Below are positions 11,431 to 22,526 of a stretch of DNA of 64,000 nucleotides, in pieces. This DNA comes from Sycobia sp. Sy_11 (Eukaryota > Arthropoda > Insecta > Hymenoptera > Epichrysomallidae): contig JACCIC010000003.1 of the NCBI GenBank assembly GCA_018907035.1, forward strand, positions 8,571,001 through 8,635,000, given 5' to 3'. How positions within the stretch are numbered: the stretch's first letter is position 1; every line of letters starts with the position of its first letter. Both the position numbers and the translations under genes were made by a program. The notes below the pieces were generated by a model, which did no database searches, had not been told where the DNA came from, and worked only from the letters and a program-made list of their open reading frames with translations.

Positions 11431-12379
11431 CAACAATATCTATTGTATCATTTTATTGTATTAATAATGTAATTTATTATACAATTTCGTATCCGAATTA
11501 CAAATAAATACGCATCTGCCTATATCTATCTTCACCCTCCCCTCTCACGTGGCGCGATTTATTAATAAACGCACGCGCCAGCGTGCAGACACGTATGCCG
11601 CGCTCCTGCCCGAGCTGCGAGCGCACGCAAGCGCCCGATTGCCGATCACTGGGTTACTGGGCGGTTGCGTTGTCACAATGCGCGTCGCCTCGGCCAGGAT
11701 CGTCGGTCTTGTACCGACCGCCGCTCGTACATTATGACGAATCGACTTTTTGCCGAGATGCGAGTTCACGGGAAATCTTCCACCTCCCTTCGTTCTTGCG
11801 AGGCGATCATAAAAGAAAAACAAACATTTTTTTTCTGACATTTAATCGTAGATTGAGCAAGGAGCTTCGCTGTAGTTCGATGAACATAACAATCGATCGC
11901 TCTTGAATGTTTTCAGTATTTTTAAATTGTCAAGATACGGATCGTACGGTACGCTTCCACGTTTTCACGTCCGAAACGAACGGAATTAGTTGGCGGCGCA
12001 ATTAAACGATGTAACGATCCTCGTTGTATCTATTAAAAGGCGTTTTCGCATGCCGTGTATCCGTTAAAAACAAAAAAAAAAAAACCAAAACTAAAGAACA
12101 CGAAAAAAGAAGAACAGTCGGACGAAAGTGCTAATCACCTCGCTTTAACAAATTATCGATCGCGTGTATATACATATATACACATGCACAGCCGCGATTC
12201 CTCGCCACGCAGCCACTGGATCGGGGATCGCGCGAATCATCGCGAACGTCACGGATCGCGCGCTCTTCGGATCGTTACACACGGATAATTGCGCGCTCGC
12301 TCGCACGTCCGCGCGCTTTCGCGTATCATACGTAGGCGCGCTCCTGCACGCGCCGCGGTTACGATGCGATCGGCGCTGC
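11431..12379. other. Unique sequence, no gene seen
   Basis: CGCG-rich patches at 11570-11700 and 12200-12380, with a poly-A near 12070. Open frames in the GC-rich parts overlap on both strands and are not supported. Confidence 0.5.
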
Positions 12380-12389
12380 GGGGGGGGGG
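12380..12389 (+). repeat. G10 run
   Basis: Ten G in a row followed by AGGAGGACGAGGGG. Confidence 0.9.
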
Positions 12390-12610
12390 AGGAGGACGAG
12401 GGGCGGTGCGTGCATATATCGCGTAATGCTGCGGTAAGGTACGCGAGGCTAATTAAATTAAGCAGCCCTCCGCTCTCGCGCTCCTCGCCACCTTACCCCT
12501 CGCGCGATATCGATCGAGGGAACTGGGAGTCTTTTAATTATCCTCGTCCTCTCTCGTCCCTCTTATACGTATATATAAGTTCGCTAATCGTGTAAATCGC
12601 TGACAGGGAA

Positions 12611-12614
<4 letters not shown>

Positions 12615-12642
<28 letters not shown>
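12615..12642 (+). repeat. (CT)14
   Basis: Uninterrupted CT run. Confidence 0.95.
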
Positions 12643-12649
<7 letters not shown>

Positions 12650-13043
12650 TTTCTCCCTCGTCAGTTATTGTTTTGTTTCTTGATTTTATATTCGTGTATG
12701 TAGAGTTCCCTTTTCAGGGAAAACCGGCTTGGGTATAAGGGAATACGTGAGACTCTAGCGTACGAGCTTACTTTTTGGGCGTTTGGATAATTTTAATTTA
12801 TATTTATATACGTATGTATGTAATCATTGGTATCACAGATGAAGGAAAGATGTTATTTACACACAACCATATATATATATAGTTCTAAAATTCTCAGCAT
12901 TCATAGAGATGATTTTTCACATTCATATAATACGTATTAAAACGTGTATATGTACAAATTAATAGTTATCGTGCACTGATAATAAGTTTCGTTTCAATTG
13001 CATCTTATTCGTTCAAATTGTTCTCCACTACTTCTCTGTCTGC
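12643..13043. other. Unique sequence, no gene seen
   Basis: A cttttcag acceptor-like site near 12712 has no partner; otherwise AT-rich. Confidence 0.5.
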
Positions 13044-13068
13044 CTCTCTCTCTCTCTATCTCTCTCTC
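13044..13068 (+). repeat. (CT)n, imperfect
   Basis: CT run with one ATC interruption. Confidence 0.9.
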
Positions 13069-13775
13069 ACTCTTTCCCGATTTACCAATGTCCTGATAAT
13101 TAACATTTTATTTTTAAATTTCCAATTGGATCGGCTCGTGATCTATATTATCCGATTTTTACGACCTGTCTACGGACTCGAAATATATAATGAGAATTCA
13201 ATTCGTATGTATACTTAAGTTTAATTAGCGCGATGAAATTCTTGCAAAATAATCATATCTATAAATACACGCGTACGCGTATTAATCGTCGCGAATATAT
13301 ACGAGAAATTATATCGTATTTTCAAAAGATGATAAAGTAATTTCGGAAAGAAAATGAGAGGGACAGGCGTGATGAGCTGTTTTATGTAATGCTATAAATT
13401 CGATTAATCCGCTCTCCAACGTTTAAGTGAATCCGTAATGGTTAAATCTGTAAGATATGTATTACAGGCCGGAATATAACACGGCATAATAGTGCCTCGG
13501 GTTCAAGGTACGCGGTACACGTTTCACGCCGCGTAAAATTTCTCTTTCGACGGAAAATTTCAAAACAGCATAATGCAAAAAAAAAGAACACACGCCCTAC
13601 ATGGCTTTCGCGCGTTTATATGGGCGATACATGCCCATACGAGTCCTCGGCCTTTCCGCCTTCATACCACATACATATATATTGGCATAGAAAGGGTAGA
13701 TGGAGGCGCGCGTTGCTCATTCTGACGTAACTCGAAATTCAGACGTCGTCGCTTCATAAATTTACCCATTGTCAG

Positions 13776-13780
<5 letters not shown>
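13069..13780. other. Unique sequence, no gene seen
   Basis: Contains ACGCGTACGCGT near 13270 (a 12-bp palindrome); no exon. Confidence 0.5.

Positions 13781-13821
<41 letters not shown>
13781..13821 (+). repeat. (CT)n, 41 bp
   Basis: Uninterrupted CT run. Confidence 0.96.
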
Positions 13822-13825
<4 letters not shown>

Positions 13826-14346
13826 GCGCGGCGGCAGAGTTGGTGGTATTTTCGCGAAAGAATGGAATGGAGTGGAATCGGGACGGAGGTGCGAGTATAT
13901 GGTATGTATGCACGTATGTATATATATATATATTATGAAACTTCAGTCGAAGAGACTTACATGTAAGGCAGACTACAGTGCAGGAGACCTATGCGCGCAT
14001 CCCTAATGGATCCGGTGCGCTGCTCGCCGAGGAAAGTTTCTTTCCTTTAAGGTCCCCCCCCCTCTCTCTGTCTCCCTCGCTCTTTCTCGCGCCTCTCTCG
14101 AACGACGCAGCTTCATCGCCCTCGTCGTACCGGTCGTCTTCATTTCCAACGCCGTGTTATGACGGTGAAGTATGAGAGACCCGCGGCTGGAGCGGGAGGG
14201 GCAGGGTGAGGGCGAGGGGAGCTGACCCGCGTCCCCGCGAATATACGCAAATATTGTAAATCCCGGACCGAGCATGTGCTAATATGAATAACAAGCGAAC
14301 ACAGGAAAGATTTTAGCGGCGGCGATGCTGTGAGTCCCTGTGACGA

Positions 14347-14357
14347 GGGGGGGGGGG
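14347..14357 (+). repeat. G11 run
   Basis: Eleven G in a row; a purine-rich GAGAGAG stretch follows. Confidence 0.9.
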
Positions 14358-14506
14358 TTGTGACAAGGAGAGAGAGAGAAAGAGAGGTTACGGCATCGGT
14401 CGCGATATGCAGCTCTTCTCTCCCTATGTACGGCATGACCGCGCGGGAAAGAAGCGTCGAGCGGTGCGGTCCACGTACATATCGCGAATGCACGTGTAAA
14501 TATGTA

Positions 14507-14530
14507 TGTGTGTGTGTGTGTGTGTGTGTG
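14507..14530 (+). repeat. (GT)12
   Basis: Uninterrupted GT run. Confidence 0.94.
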
Positions 14531-14735
14531 CTTTTTTCTTTCTCAACGTTGAAAGGATCGCCTCGTAGCGCCCGAGTCTTTATATACTCGACGAGAAGGA
14601 TACGAGAGCCACGGAAAGGCGAAGCTCGTATCCTCGGCTCTTTATGGGAAAAGAGTGGGAGTGCAGCAGGGGGAAGGAGAAGGGGGGTCGAGCGGGTGGT
14701 CGAGAGAGGCCGCATCGGGGCCAACGAGCGTGAGA

Positions 14736-14739
<4 letters not shown>

Positions 14740-14770
<31 letters not shown>
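14740..14770 (+). repeat. (GA)n, 31 bp
   Basis: The end of a purine-rich stretch starting near 14660. Confidence 0.94.
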
Positions 14771-14772
<2 letters not shown>

Positions 14773-14879
14773 CCAATCGTAAATCCTGGATCTTTGATGA
14801 ATTTGTCGTTGGGTTTTACGCGCGTCGGTGCGCGGGGTTGATGAGGCACCGACTGACAGGTTACCGTCGCTTTTAGAGC

Positions 14880-15040
14880 CGAATCCTCCGCCCCCCTCTT
14901 CCCGCCACTCGCCCCCGCCGCTCTACCCTGCAGCGGCCCGTTTCGCTCGGGCGACGCCAGCGGGTCGCGCGCGCGGGGCGCTTGCTGCGCGCGTGGCGCG
15001 CGATTGAGAAGTTATATTGCTTCTCGCGCGCGGGGGTCAA
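14880..15040. other. CpG-rich patch
   Basis: This segment is rich in G and C with many CGCG words (cgcgcgcgcggggcgc), between AT-rich flanks. In insects such a patch could be a promoter-proximal or untranslated exon, but no TATA box, initiator or open frame singles one out. Confidence 0.4.
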
Positions 15041-16495
15041 TGCTTTGAAGTACAGATATTTTACGGTCAGCGCGTGGAGTGCGAGCGAGCATTGAATACA
15101 ATGTCCAGCGCCCGATACTCGGCTATAACGAACGCTTCAATTTTACAAGTAAATAAAGAAACTGCATCGGCACAGCTTCGTTAATTAATTTAGCAATTTG
15201 AAAAAGAAAGTGGACGATTTTTGCAAAATCAAGAGCAGAAGCATGAAGCTAGTATTATTGTTGAAAATTTTAGAGTACTGAAAGCAAATATGTTTATTTA
15301 TTGGTTTGGACAAAAACTTTTCATTAATAGAAGATATCATTTGTAAAATATCACGAATGCGATAAAACTGAAATAGTTTTGAACTTGGATAAATTCATAT
15401 GCTAGATTAATTATGTATTAGTTTGTAAGTATGTAATATTAATTTCGTTTGAAAAGATAAATTCAACTGTCAACAAATAAAATTTTCACGGCACTTTCTC
15501 GGTATCAGAGCGTCCGATTCTGTCGAGGTAAAACTTTTTCTGAAAAAAAAATATGTATATTTATATATAATAAGAGGGCAATCCAATCAAAGAAAACAAG
15601 GTCGGCGTAATGCCATTATATCTGCCGCCCCTCTTTTACCCCACGCGCTTGTTGCTTGCGCTTCGCCGCAAACGCATCGGCCGGCAAGTCCTCGTGCTTT
15701 CTCGCGTCTCGCTCCTTCTCTCCCCCGTCCACCATCTACAGACGCCGGCCTTATTACGCGGATTGATATCGCGCTGCCCCGGGGCTTCTTCGAGAATCGT
15801 TTCTCCCTCCTCCCATTTCGCGCCTCGCAGTGAGACTCGTAATTCGGACTGTATGTACAATGTACACGTGCGTACGCCGGTTGATCGCGGATGTAAAAAA
15901 AAAAAAGAAAAAATGAGATGTGAAATTTACAACGCGCGATTGCGTTTGAATTTATCGCTCGCTTCTTTTTTTTAAGTACGCGATTTCATGGGCCAGTCAA
16001 GTAGGATTATAAGTGGAACTCGCGCGAGCGCCAGCATTTTGATAACTTCGAGGCAGTGAAAGAAAATCATAGCGGAAAGTGAAGTCGTACATCGCCAAGG
16101 GGCAATTACACAATAGCGCGGGAAAACCCTGAAAATATCTACTCTAGTTATATGCGTGTGTACGTGTGTAGACACAGACATGAGAGGAATTTATAAGTAA
16201 AAGGGTGGAAAAAAGAGAACTAGCGCGACTTTCATCCTCGGTTATAATAATATACTCGTACTGGCAGCGTCAACCTTCGTTGAGGTTTATATTAAAGGTA
16301 AAAAAAAATTACGGCCCTTCTCCCGTCCCCCTCCCTCAGCCGCTTCGCAACTTTTCTGCATCCTCGTTGAAAAATTCGCGGGGCGCGTCGTGCAGAAGGC
16401 GCAACAGTAGTGCACCCGCGTTCCATTTTTCCCCGCTGCGCTCGCTATCGCCTCGTAGGTATATTTATATATGTATATAGGTATGTATATACATC

Positions 16496-16498
<3 letters not shown>
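15041..16498. other. Unique sequence, no gene seen
   Basis: AT-rich from 15080 to 15600, then mixed with a CT-rich open frame (15610-15975) I do not support. Contains poly-A near 15896. Confidence 0.5.

Positions 16499-16541
<43 letters not shown>
16499..16541. repeat. (AT)n, 43 bp
   Basis: Preceded by degenerate TATG/TACA words. Confidence 0.95.
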
Positions 16542-16543
<2 letters not shown>

Positions 16544-17010
16544 TGTATCAATCGACAAAATCACAATTCCATGCTCGCCTCAGGAGCGGCGAACGCGGTG
16601 GCGCAACGTCGCCCTTCCCGACCATTCCTCGTCCGTCTCTTACCCCGAATCGAAAATAAAAAAAATAATAATTTTTACTTCACTGTGGTCGATGACGACG
16701 CGCTGTTCGTAAAAGAGCTCGAACTCGAAACGCGCCCGCGCTCTCGTATTATGAGAAGAATTTGCATATATCGCGGATCGCGGGCGAGCAAGTGGGAGAA
16801 TGAAGCGGAATAAATAGGGGGGGGGAGGGAGAGAGAGAAAAGAAGGAATGGATAAGGCTAAGCGTTCATATATATATATATATACATATATAATTTTGCT
16901 CGTTTTATACGACGTATTTTGAAATCCGTGCGATTTCATTCCTCGCTCGGGTACGTGCACTAACTTTTTTATTTTTCCATAAAAAAAAAAATAAATAATC
17001 GCGGTCCTGC
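16542..17010. other. Unique sequence, no gene seen
   Basis: A short TA run at 16867 and a poly-A near 16981; no exon. Confidence 0.5.
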
Positions 17011-17050
17011 TTCTGCCCATGTCCCTTTCTTATTTTTTTCAGGTAGCTAA
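17011..17050 (+). other. Second ratchet-like acceptor/donor junction
   Basis: The sequence gtccctttcttatttttttc ends in AG at 17041-17042 and is followed at once by gtagct. The acceptor half is strong, with nearly 20 pyrimidines. The donor half, GTAGCT, is weak because position +4 is not A. No convincing branch point is visible upstream. It could be an ordinary acceptor, a poor recursive site or a chance tract. Confidence 0.25.
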
Positions 17051-17789
17051 TTTCGCCCCGCTACGCATTATATATATGTATATATATACGACAACGGGTC
17101 CGCGCGTACGTGCGATCTTGTTATGTGGCGGGGTACTCCTTATTTTCAGGCGCTGCTCCCCCGGCGGGCGTATTTACGCCCGCCCGGAATTTACTGTTAA
17201 TTCACTGTCATACTGTGTTTGCCGCGCGCGCACCGAGCGGATTCCGTATAATTGGTTACGCGAGGAATTTTCGTTTCGCGTTACCTCTGGCTGAACGACG
17301 CTGCGCTCCGGCCTCCCCCTCCAGCGTTCCCACCTTGTTCGATGGGTATAGCTGCTCGGTCTCCGTTTTTATTTATGTACGACAATTACATGATCCGAGC
17401 GCCAGGGACTTTCGGTACGCTTGCTAGCGACAAGCTGGTAGATTATTTCTCGGCGCGTGCGGAGCGCTTTTAATTAAACGAATTAATACGTTTCTCTTGT
17501 GTATTCCTGATGTCTGAGCGCTCTTCGTATAATGGTCTAGTTGATTTATACAATGAGCAGACAACGGTCTTCGATTACATCCATCTGCTCTGTAAACTTG
17601 GACTTGGATGTTTTATATGGACATGCGATAGTAACGTATTCTTATTCTTATCCATTATATACAGTTATGAATCGGAGCATGATAAGCGCACTATAAAACA
17701 AATTAAAATATTTTTTTTAAAAGAGTAATTTCATCCAGAAACGCCATTTGAACAAATCAGATACTAGATATTTCTTTCGTTTCTCTCTA
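17051..17789. other. Unique sequence, no gene seen
   Basis: Overlapping frames at 17019-17473 in three phases cancel each other as evidence; nothing else stands out. Confidence 0.5.
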
Positions 17790-17828
17790 TCATAATTCTT
17801 CAAACGAAAAACGTACAAAACTAAGTAA

Positions 17829-17890
<62 letters not shown>

Positions 17891-18065
17891 CACTCGCATT
17901 AAAGTGTTTTAGTATACACTCGAGATAATCCAAACGTTCAATAATAAATTTATCATTGTATGTAGGAGTCGAGGAGGAATTTTGGAATTTTTTCAACAAT
18001 ATATTTCCACTCTCCGCAATGATGTTCGGTATCATCCGAATCATATTAGCAATGTTTTTGTTCAT
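17790..18065 (-). CDS. 91-codon open frame running into an AT repeat
   Basis: An ATG at 18065 starts about 60 complex residues (MNKNIANMIRMIPNIIAESG... DKFIIERLDYLECILKHF...), then the frame enters the (AT)n tract as YIYI. The first part is protein-like and amphipathic. No homolog is recognised. The run into a microsatellite argues against an intact gene; it may be a fragment or chance. Confidence 0.1.
17831..17888. repeat. (AT)29, 58 bp
   Basis: One of the longest AT runs in the window. Confidence 0.97.
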
Positions 18066-18153
18066 ATTATCAGTATGAAAGCACTTCTATGACCAATCAC
18101 CTTTCATCGCGCCGCTTTAAGAGTAAAATGCGCGTTACCGAGGCGTAGAACCA

Positions 18154-18155
<2 letters not shown>

Positions 18156-18196
<41 letters not shown>
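18156..18196. repeat. (AT)n, 41 bp
   Basis: Uninterrupted TA run. Confidence 0.96.
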
Positions 18197-18197
<1 letters not shown>

Positions 18198-18376
18198 TAT
18201 ATACGGTCACATATACCAAATAACAAATCATTATCAGCGCCACTTTATATCCTCCTACCGCTCCCCGCCTGCGTACTTATGTACGTTTCGTTTTGCTCGC
18301 GCGTCGTCCCGACGGTCGCGTTATCGGGCTTTTCAGCCAATTCAATTACCGAAGCGGTAAATTTAAATGCGTGCCA

Positions 18377-18379
<3 letters not shown>

Positions 18380-18426
<47 letters not shown>
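18380..18426. repeat. (AT)n, 47 bp
   Basis: Uninterrupted AT run. Confidence 0.96.
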
Positions 18427-18428
<2 letters not shown>

Positions 18429-18870
18429 AAGGGGATAGAACGTGAACGAATGCGAACATGAGTTAAGCAGCCGCGGATAATATACACGTGGCGCCCAGCT
18501 TACCCCGCGTGTGCGATGAGATACCGGACCGAGTCCGGGGCGTAACGAGAGGGTGGCTTGTGCATAAAAAAAATCCACCCCTCGGATTCGACCTAATTTA
18601 AAATCATTACTCTTCCCAGGGCGGATGACGGTGCGCGCACGCCGGGTATTATATGCGCAAGACCGCTGAACGTACGTCAGCGTATAAACAAAAGGGAGGA
18701 AGCGTAAAAGAGAGAGAGAGAGGGAGAAGGAGAATGAGGGAAGAGCAGCGCAGCCTCACTTAGCGCCTATCGGGGTCGCTTAATTGACCGAATTATCGAT
18801 AGTTAAGTGCCGCGATCCAAGGGAGGTCGCCTCCCTCTCCCTCCATCCCACGCGATAGCAGCTAATGGAG

Positions 18871-18872
<2 letters not shown>
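18427..18872. other. Unique sequence, no gene seen
   Basis: Moderately GC-rich, with a short GA run near 18710 and poly-A near 18566. Confidence 0.5.

Positions 18873-18922
<50 letters not shown>
18873..18922. repeat. (AT)25, 50 bp
   Basis: Left border of the repeat-free block at 18.93-20.15 kb. Confidence 0.97.
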
Positions 18923-18923
<1 letters not shown>

Positions 18924-18936
18924 CCTACCTGCGCGA

Positions 18937-19242
18937 TTAATGCGAGCGCGTACATTTCAAAAGGCTTTTATATGACATATGCCTCACTAGGGATTTATAA
19001 TTTATATACACGGACTTTACGCGCAGAGCATCGAACGTTATAGACCTCGGGACGCCGGCTCCATCATGGAAATGCGAAAGTTCCGGCAAGCGTTCCCACC
19101 GTTCCGCTCGTCCTTTTCTACCTCCGTCGATGCTCGACGTGTGCGGCGTTATTTCCAAGTGCGTCGAGTGCTGCATACGCTCGCAAAGATGTTCAATAAT
19201 ACACGATATATGATGCCGTTCGCGTTTCAGGCGGAATAGCAT
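18937..19242 (-). CDS. 101-codon open frame without repeats, unrecognised
   Basis: An ATG at 19242 opens a 101-residue frame ending in TAA, just after the (AT)n tract at 18873-18922 on the plus strand. The middle (HSTHLEITPHTSSIDGG...) uses many G/C-ending codons, unlike the AT-rich sequence around it. It has no transmembrane stretch, signal peptide or known motif. It lies downstream of the 80-codon minus frame but in a different phase, with no clear intron between them. A frame of this length is only mildly unusual for chance. Confidence 0.15.
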   Translation of the reverse strand: MLFRLKRERHHISCIIEHLCERMQHSTHLEITPHTSSIDGGRKGRAERWERLPELSHFHDGAGVPRSITFDALRVKSVYINYKSLVRHMSYKSLLKCTRSH

Positions 19243-19354
19243 CAATCATTTACTCATGCGTCTAAATAAATCGTCCAATTCAGACCGGTGCATGGCTGCT
19301 TATCCCCTGCTTCCGCGAAGAGGTCTGGGCGAACAATCGAAATTTGTAGAAAAT

Positions 19355-19597
19355 TCAAGAAGTCTCAGGATTTAATCGAGCTACATGAAAAAAGTTCGCT
19401 ATAGGCAAACATTTATGGGTAAAAAATTTATCTCTCAACTGACCTAGTACAAATGTAAAACAAAAAAACCTGAAAAGCTCCGGATACTTTTCTACAGAGC
19501 TGATAGCGTGCACGGCGCCGTTCTGATTATGTACATCGTTGCCGAAGAACGACTTGCCAGCTTTCATAATTATACGTTTAATATTGAGTATAGCCAT
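19355..19597 (-). CDS. 80-codon open frame without repeats, unrecognised
   Basis: A true ATG at 19597 opens an 80-residue frame. The first half has mixed, GC-ending codons and protein-like composition (AGKSFFGNDVHNQNGAVHAI...). The second half becomes Phe-rich and AT-rich (FRFFCFTFVLG...), as in a shift from exon to intron. The junction ttcag|gtttt resembles a poor donor. I recognise no domain. It sits in a block free of microsatellites, which is unusual for this window. It could be a lineage-specific exon, a pseudogene fragment or chance. Confidence 0.15.
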   Translation of the reverse strand: MAILNIKRIIMKAGKSFFGNDVHNQNGAVHAISSVEKYPELFRFFCFTFVLGQLRDKFFTHKCLPIANFFHVARLNPETS

Positions 19598-19625
19598 ATA
19601 GATATAAAGCTACATACTCGAGCTT

Positions 19626-19721
19626 ATGGATAATAACACGGCGATAGAGTCGCCTTCGATCAACGAAGAAGCAGAAATAAAAATTCAAAAAAGAGTTTCC
19701 GACAAACGACAAGGAATTTGA
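19626..19721 (+). CDS. Small ATG open frame, unrecognised
   Basis: A 31-codon frame begins at an ATG (MDNNTAIESPSINEEAEI...) and stops at TGA. It is highly charged and free of low-complexity sequence. It begins 28 bases from the ATG of an oppositely oriented 80-codon frame at 19355-19597. No donor site follows that would join it to the candidate exon at 19787. It could be a small ORF or a decayed first exon. Frames this short arise often by chance. Confidence 0.1.
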   Translation: MDNNTAIESPSINEEAEIKIQKRVSDKRQGI

Positions 19722-19786
19722 CTAAAGTCCTTATAAGATTGAGATGGGGATACCGGACACACTTCTGTTTTTCTTTATAATTTCAG

Positions 19787-19872
19787 CACCTCTTTCCTTT
19801 GTTGCTACATTGTTGAAAATTTTGAATAAAGGTCGATTGCTAAATTCCCCTCAAACCAGAAGTGTTTTACAG
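19787..19872 (+). other. Candidate exon between a strong acceptor and a donor
   Basis: The tract cttctgtttttctttataatttcag ends at 19786 and is acceptor-like. The segment ends ttttacag|gtaata, which is donor-like. One frame is open for 28 codons (PLSFVATLLKILNKGRLLN...). A GT...AG interval of 79 bases, 19873-19951, follows, close to the usual short insect intron length. The next open frame (HTDAFKQYITKF...) needs a different phase, so the two pieces do not join in frame. It may be a decayed gene or chance. Confidence 0.15.
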
Positions 19873-19951
19873 GTAATAGAAAGCGACAGAAAATCACAGG
19901 TTTATACGAGGATGAAATTAAGCGTCAAATAATTATTTTTCCAATGTATAG

Positions 19952-20243
19952 GCACACAGACGCTTTTAAACAATATATTACAAAGTTTGACGTACAAGTT
20001 CAAATTTCGATCGACCGAGCAAGAGCGATAAAACTTTTTCACCTCGAAATAAATTTATGCCAAGAAACATATCCGCCCCTCACTCTGCAGTGTTCACGCG
20101 TGGTCGTGCATTTTTTTAAATCCTTTCGCACCACTCAACCCTTTTGCCAGCTATATATATATATTATATATATATACATGTCGGCAAGGCGAGGCACGAG
20201 AGTACTCTTAAGAATTTCCGCGTGCACGCATAAAAAGGAGTGA
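19952..20243 (+). CDS. Open frame after an acceptor-like site, unrecognised
   Basis: The sequence tttttccaatgtatag at 19936-19951 resembles a 3' splice site. The frame that follows stays open to a stop ending at 20243. About 65 residues are complex (HTDAFKQYITKFDVQVQ... IDRARAIKLFHLEINL...), after which it enters a TA repeat. There is no recognisable domain. The phase does not match the upstream candidate exon. It may be a remnant of an old gene or chance. Confidence 0.12.
20152..20176. repeat. (AT)n, imperfect
   Basis: TA run with one TT interruption; right border of the repeat-free block. Confidence 0.88.
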
Positions 20244-20594
20244 CATAATAGGATAATCGAGCATCTGCGACTATTACGAGCTGTCTACTTATTTATTTTG
20301 CACGAATCGTATTGTGAGTACTTTTAACAATTCAAATAAAAAAAAATCTTTTGCAGTAGGCGGAACGAAAAAAAACTTAAAATATTGGACAATGAATTTT
20401 TTACTAAATCTGTTACATTATCAAATTATTTTTCCTTGAACAATCGATTATATCTACGATTATTCTAGAGCAACTTTGCCACTACATAAAAAAGAAGAAC
20501 TTGTTTGATTCTGCTTGCTCGCGCGGCAAGCAAATGGAATTTTTCTGAAACATTGAGGAATGCATATCGTATTTTTCTCTGTCTTTTTCTCTGC

Positions 20595-20645
20595 CTCTCT
20601 CTCCCTCTTTCTCTCTGTCTCTCTCTGTCTCTCTCTCTCTCTCTC
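20595..20645 (+). repeat. (CT)n with GT/CC interruptions
   Basis: Degenerate pyrimidine run, older-looking than the perfect CT tracts. Confidence 0.92.
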
Positions 20646-21018
20646 GTTCTTTATCGCTGCAGTCGCAAAACAGGAGAATATTTCAATTAAACCAAGTGCC
20701 CCGCCGTCGTTCGCGGTTAATGAAAGAAGAAAAGAGGGGAAGTTAAAAAGGGCGAAAACGTAAAGGAAAAGCAAAAAAATAAGAAATAAATGAAATAAAC
20801 GCACTTATATACGCATACACCACAGCGTCATTCGCTCGCGGAAGAAGGCAAAAGCGCGTGCGCGCCGCAAAGAAGAACGAATGTAATATAAACGTACGTA
20901 TGTACGCGGCGGGGAAGCTGCACTGCAAGACTCCTACATACCTATATATATATGCACGACTGTTCGCGTGCTCGCGCATTTGCACGCCCCACGTGCGTTA
21001 AGTACCTCACTCGTGATC
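20646..21018. other. Unique sequence, no gene seen
   Basis: A-rich patch near 20760-20800, then CGCG words; no exon. Confidence 0.5.
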
Positions 21019-21043
21019 ATATATATATATATATATATATATA
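21019..21043. repeat. (AT)n, 25 bp
   Basis: Uninterrupted AT run. Confidence 0.93.
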
Positions 21044-21058
21044 CGGGCGAACGTATGA

Positions 21059-21073
21059 GCGCGCGCGCGCGCG
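21059..21073. repeat. (GC)7
   Basis: A pure alternating CG run. Confidence 0.9.
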
Positions 21074-21289
21074 TACCGAGGGGAAGTGCGCGTAAAGAGT
21101 GAAGTACAAAAAGGGTGAAGGAAAGAGAGACAGCGAGGGAGAGAAGAAGGATAAAAGGAATGAGAATAAAGAGAGCGCGGGAAGAGTGGTGGATGGCGAG
21201 GATTACGAGGTTCGATCTATTCGTTAAATACCATTATGAGTAATATAATAAAAAGAAAGCGATAACTTTAACGATTCTTGTCGCTGAAG

Positions 21290-21290
<1 letters not shown>

Positions 21291-21336
<46 letters not shown>
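21291..21336. repeat. (AT)23, 46 bp
   Basis: Last long AT run before a 4.9-kb gap. Confidence 0.96.
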
Positions 21337-21339
<3 letters not shown>

Positions 21340-21931
21340 CAATTATAGCTGTTAGTTGATAATGATATAAATGATGGTTTTGTTCGCAAACGGCGGCTGG
21401 CAGGAGCAGAACTTCAACTCGGTTAATAAATCGGGGAGAAATCAGTTGGTAGAATGAATTATCATTATGAACAATATCGAATTTTACCGTTTGTCGTGCA
21501 TTTCTCCTGTTATGCTTTCAAAGTAGACGAGTCAATTCAATATTCCTATTTATAAACAGTAGGCTATTCTCATCGAAACTGATCTGCATAGATGATCGAG
21601 AAATTTCTATATTTTTGTATGAATTAAACGGATATATTCCGATCGTTCAAGGAAAACGATCCGGACACATATACGCCGCGCTCTTCGTTCTTGATGTAGG
21701 TAATCTGATAACTGGACAAGAAGACACGGGCTCTCACACGCGCACACACACGAGCACACACACGAAATCTCGAAGACATGTACGCAGGCGTTGATAGAGA
21801 CTTGGTCGACGGGGCGTTGAATGATACAGGCGCTTAGTCAGGATAAATCGGCGTCCGGTGTACGTTACACCTATCTCCATATAGAATATCGCGCGTCTCG
21901 TACGTACGCGGCATGCGATATAGATAGAGAA

Positions 21932-21936
<5 letters not shown>
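21337..21936. other. Unique sequence, no gene seen
   Basis: A short CA-rich patch at 21735-21765; otherwise unremarkable. Confidence 0.55.
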
Positions 21937-21972
<36 letters not shown>

Positions 21973-21986
21973 GTGAGTGAGTGAGA
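21937..21986 (+). repeat. (GA)n passing into (GTGA)n
   Basis: A GA run ends in about four GTGA units, a visible change of repeat unit. Confidence 0.94.
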
Positions 21987-22221
21987 GGAGGATGCAAAAT
22001 GGAACCGAGAGCGACGAGGGAAGACGGCGAAAGGGGTCGAGCGTACGGTATTGAGTAACGCGAACGGGTACATAAAGCGCAATCTAATAATGAACGGTGC
22101 CGCGCGCTTCTGTGCGTTCGGTGCGAGACTTTCGCGTTTCGCGCCCCTCGCGCGCGTCGAGTCTGCGAAAAGATACCAAGTATATATACGAATCAGTAGC
22201 TTCGGTGCTTTATAGTCGTTC

Positions 22222-22240
22222 TTTTTTTTTTTTTTTTTTT
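22222..22240 (+). repeat. T19 run
   Basis: Poly-T followed by ATTTTTT. Confidence 0.93.
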
Positions 22241-22526
22241 ATTTTTTACTTCTTTGGGGCACACGCACTCGTGTATAGCTGCTCGGCTCCGTCGCGCTCA
22301 ATTGGCCCCGGTGCAATAAGCAGTGCTGTGTCTATATGTACGACAAGCGCAAGTATATTAGTGCGTTACTGATGTGAAAATGGACTCTGCGCCTATGCAT
22401 TTACAGAGGAACAAGAAGAGAAACGGCATATTCTCGAAATGCCGCTGTGACGATATCGAAACGAATCCATATAGCGGTTCGAAGTGACGGATTGAGAGGG
22501 AACATTATGAGCTACAAGAGTTTAAT

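Noticed and set aside
14140..14782. Opposed frames of 194 and 150 codons
   Set aside because: They overlap on opposite strands and include (HT)n and (RE)n translations of microsatellites.
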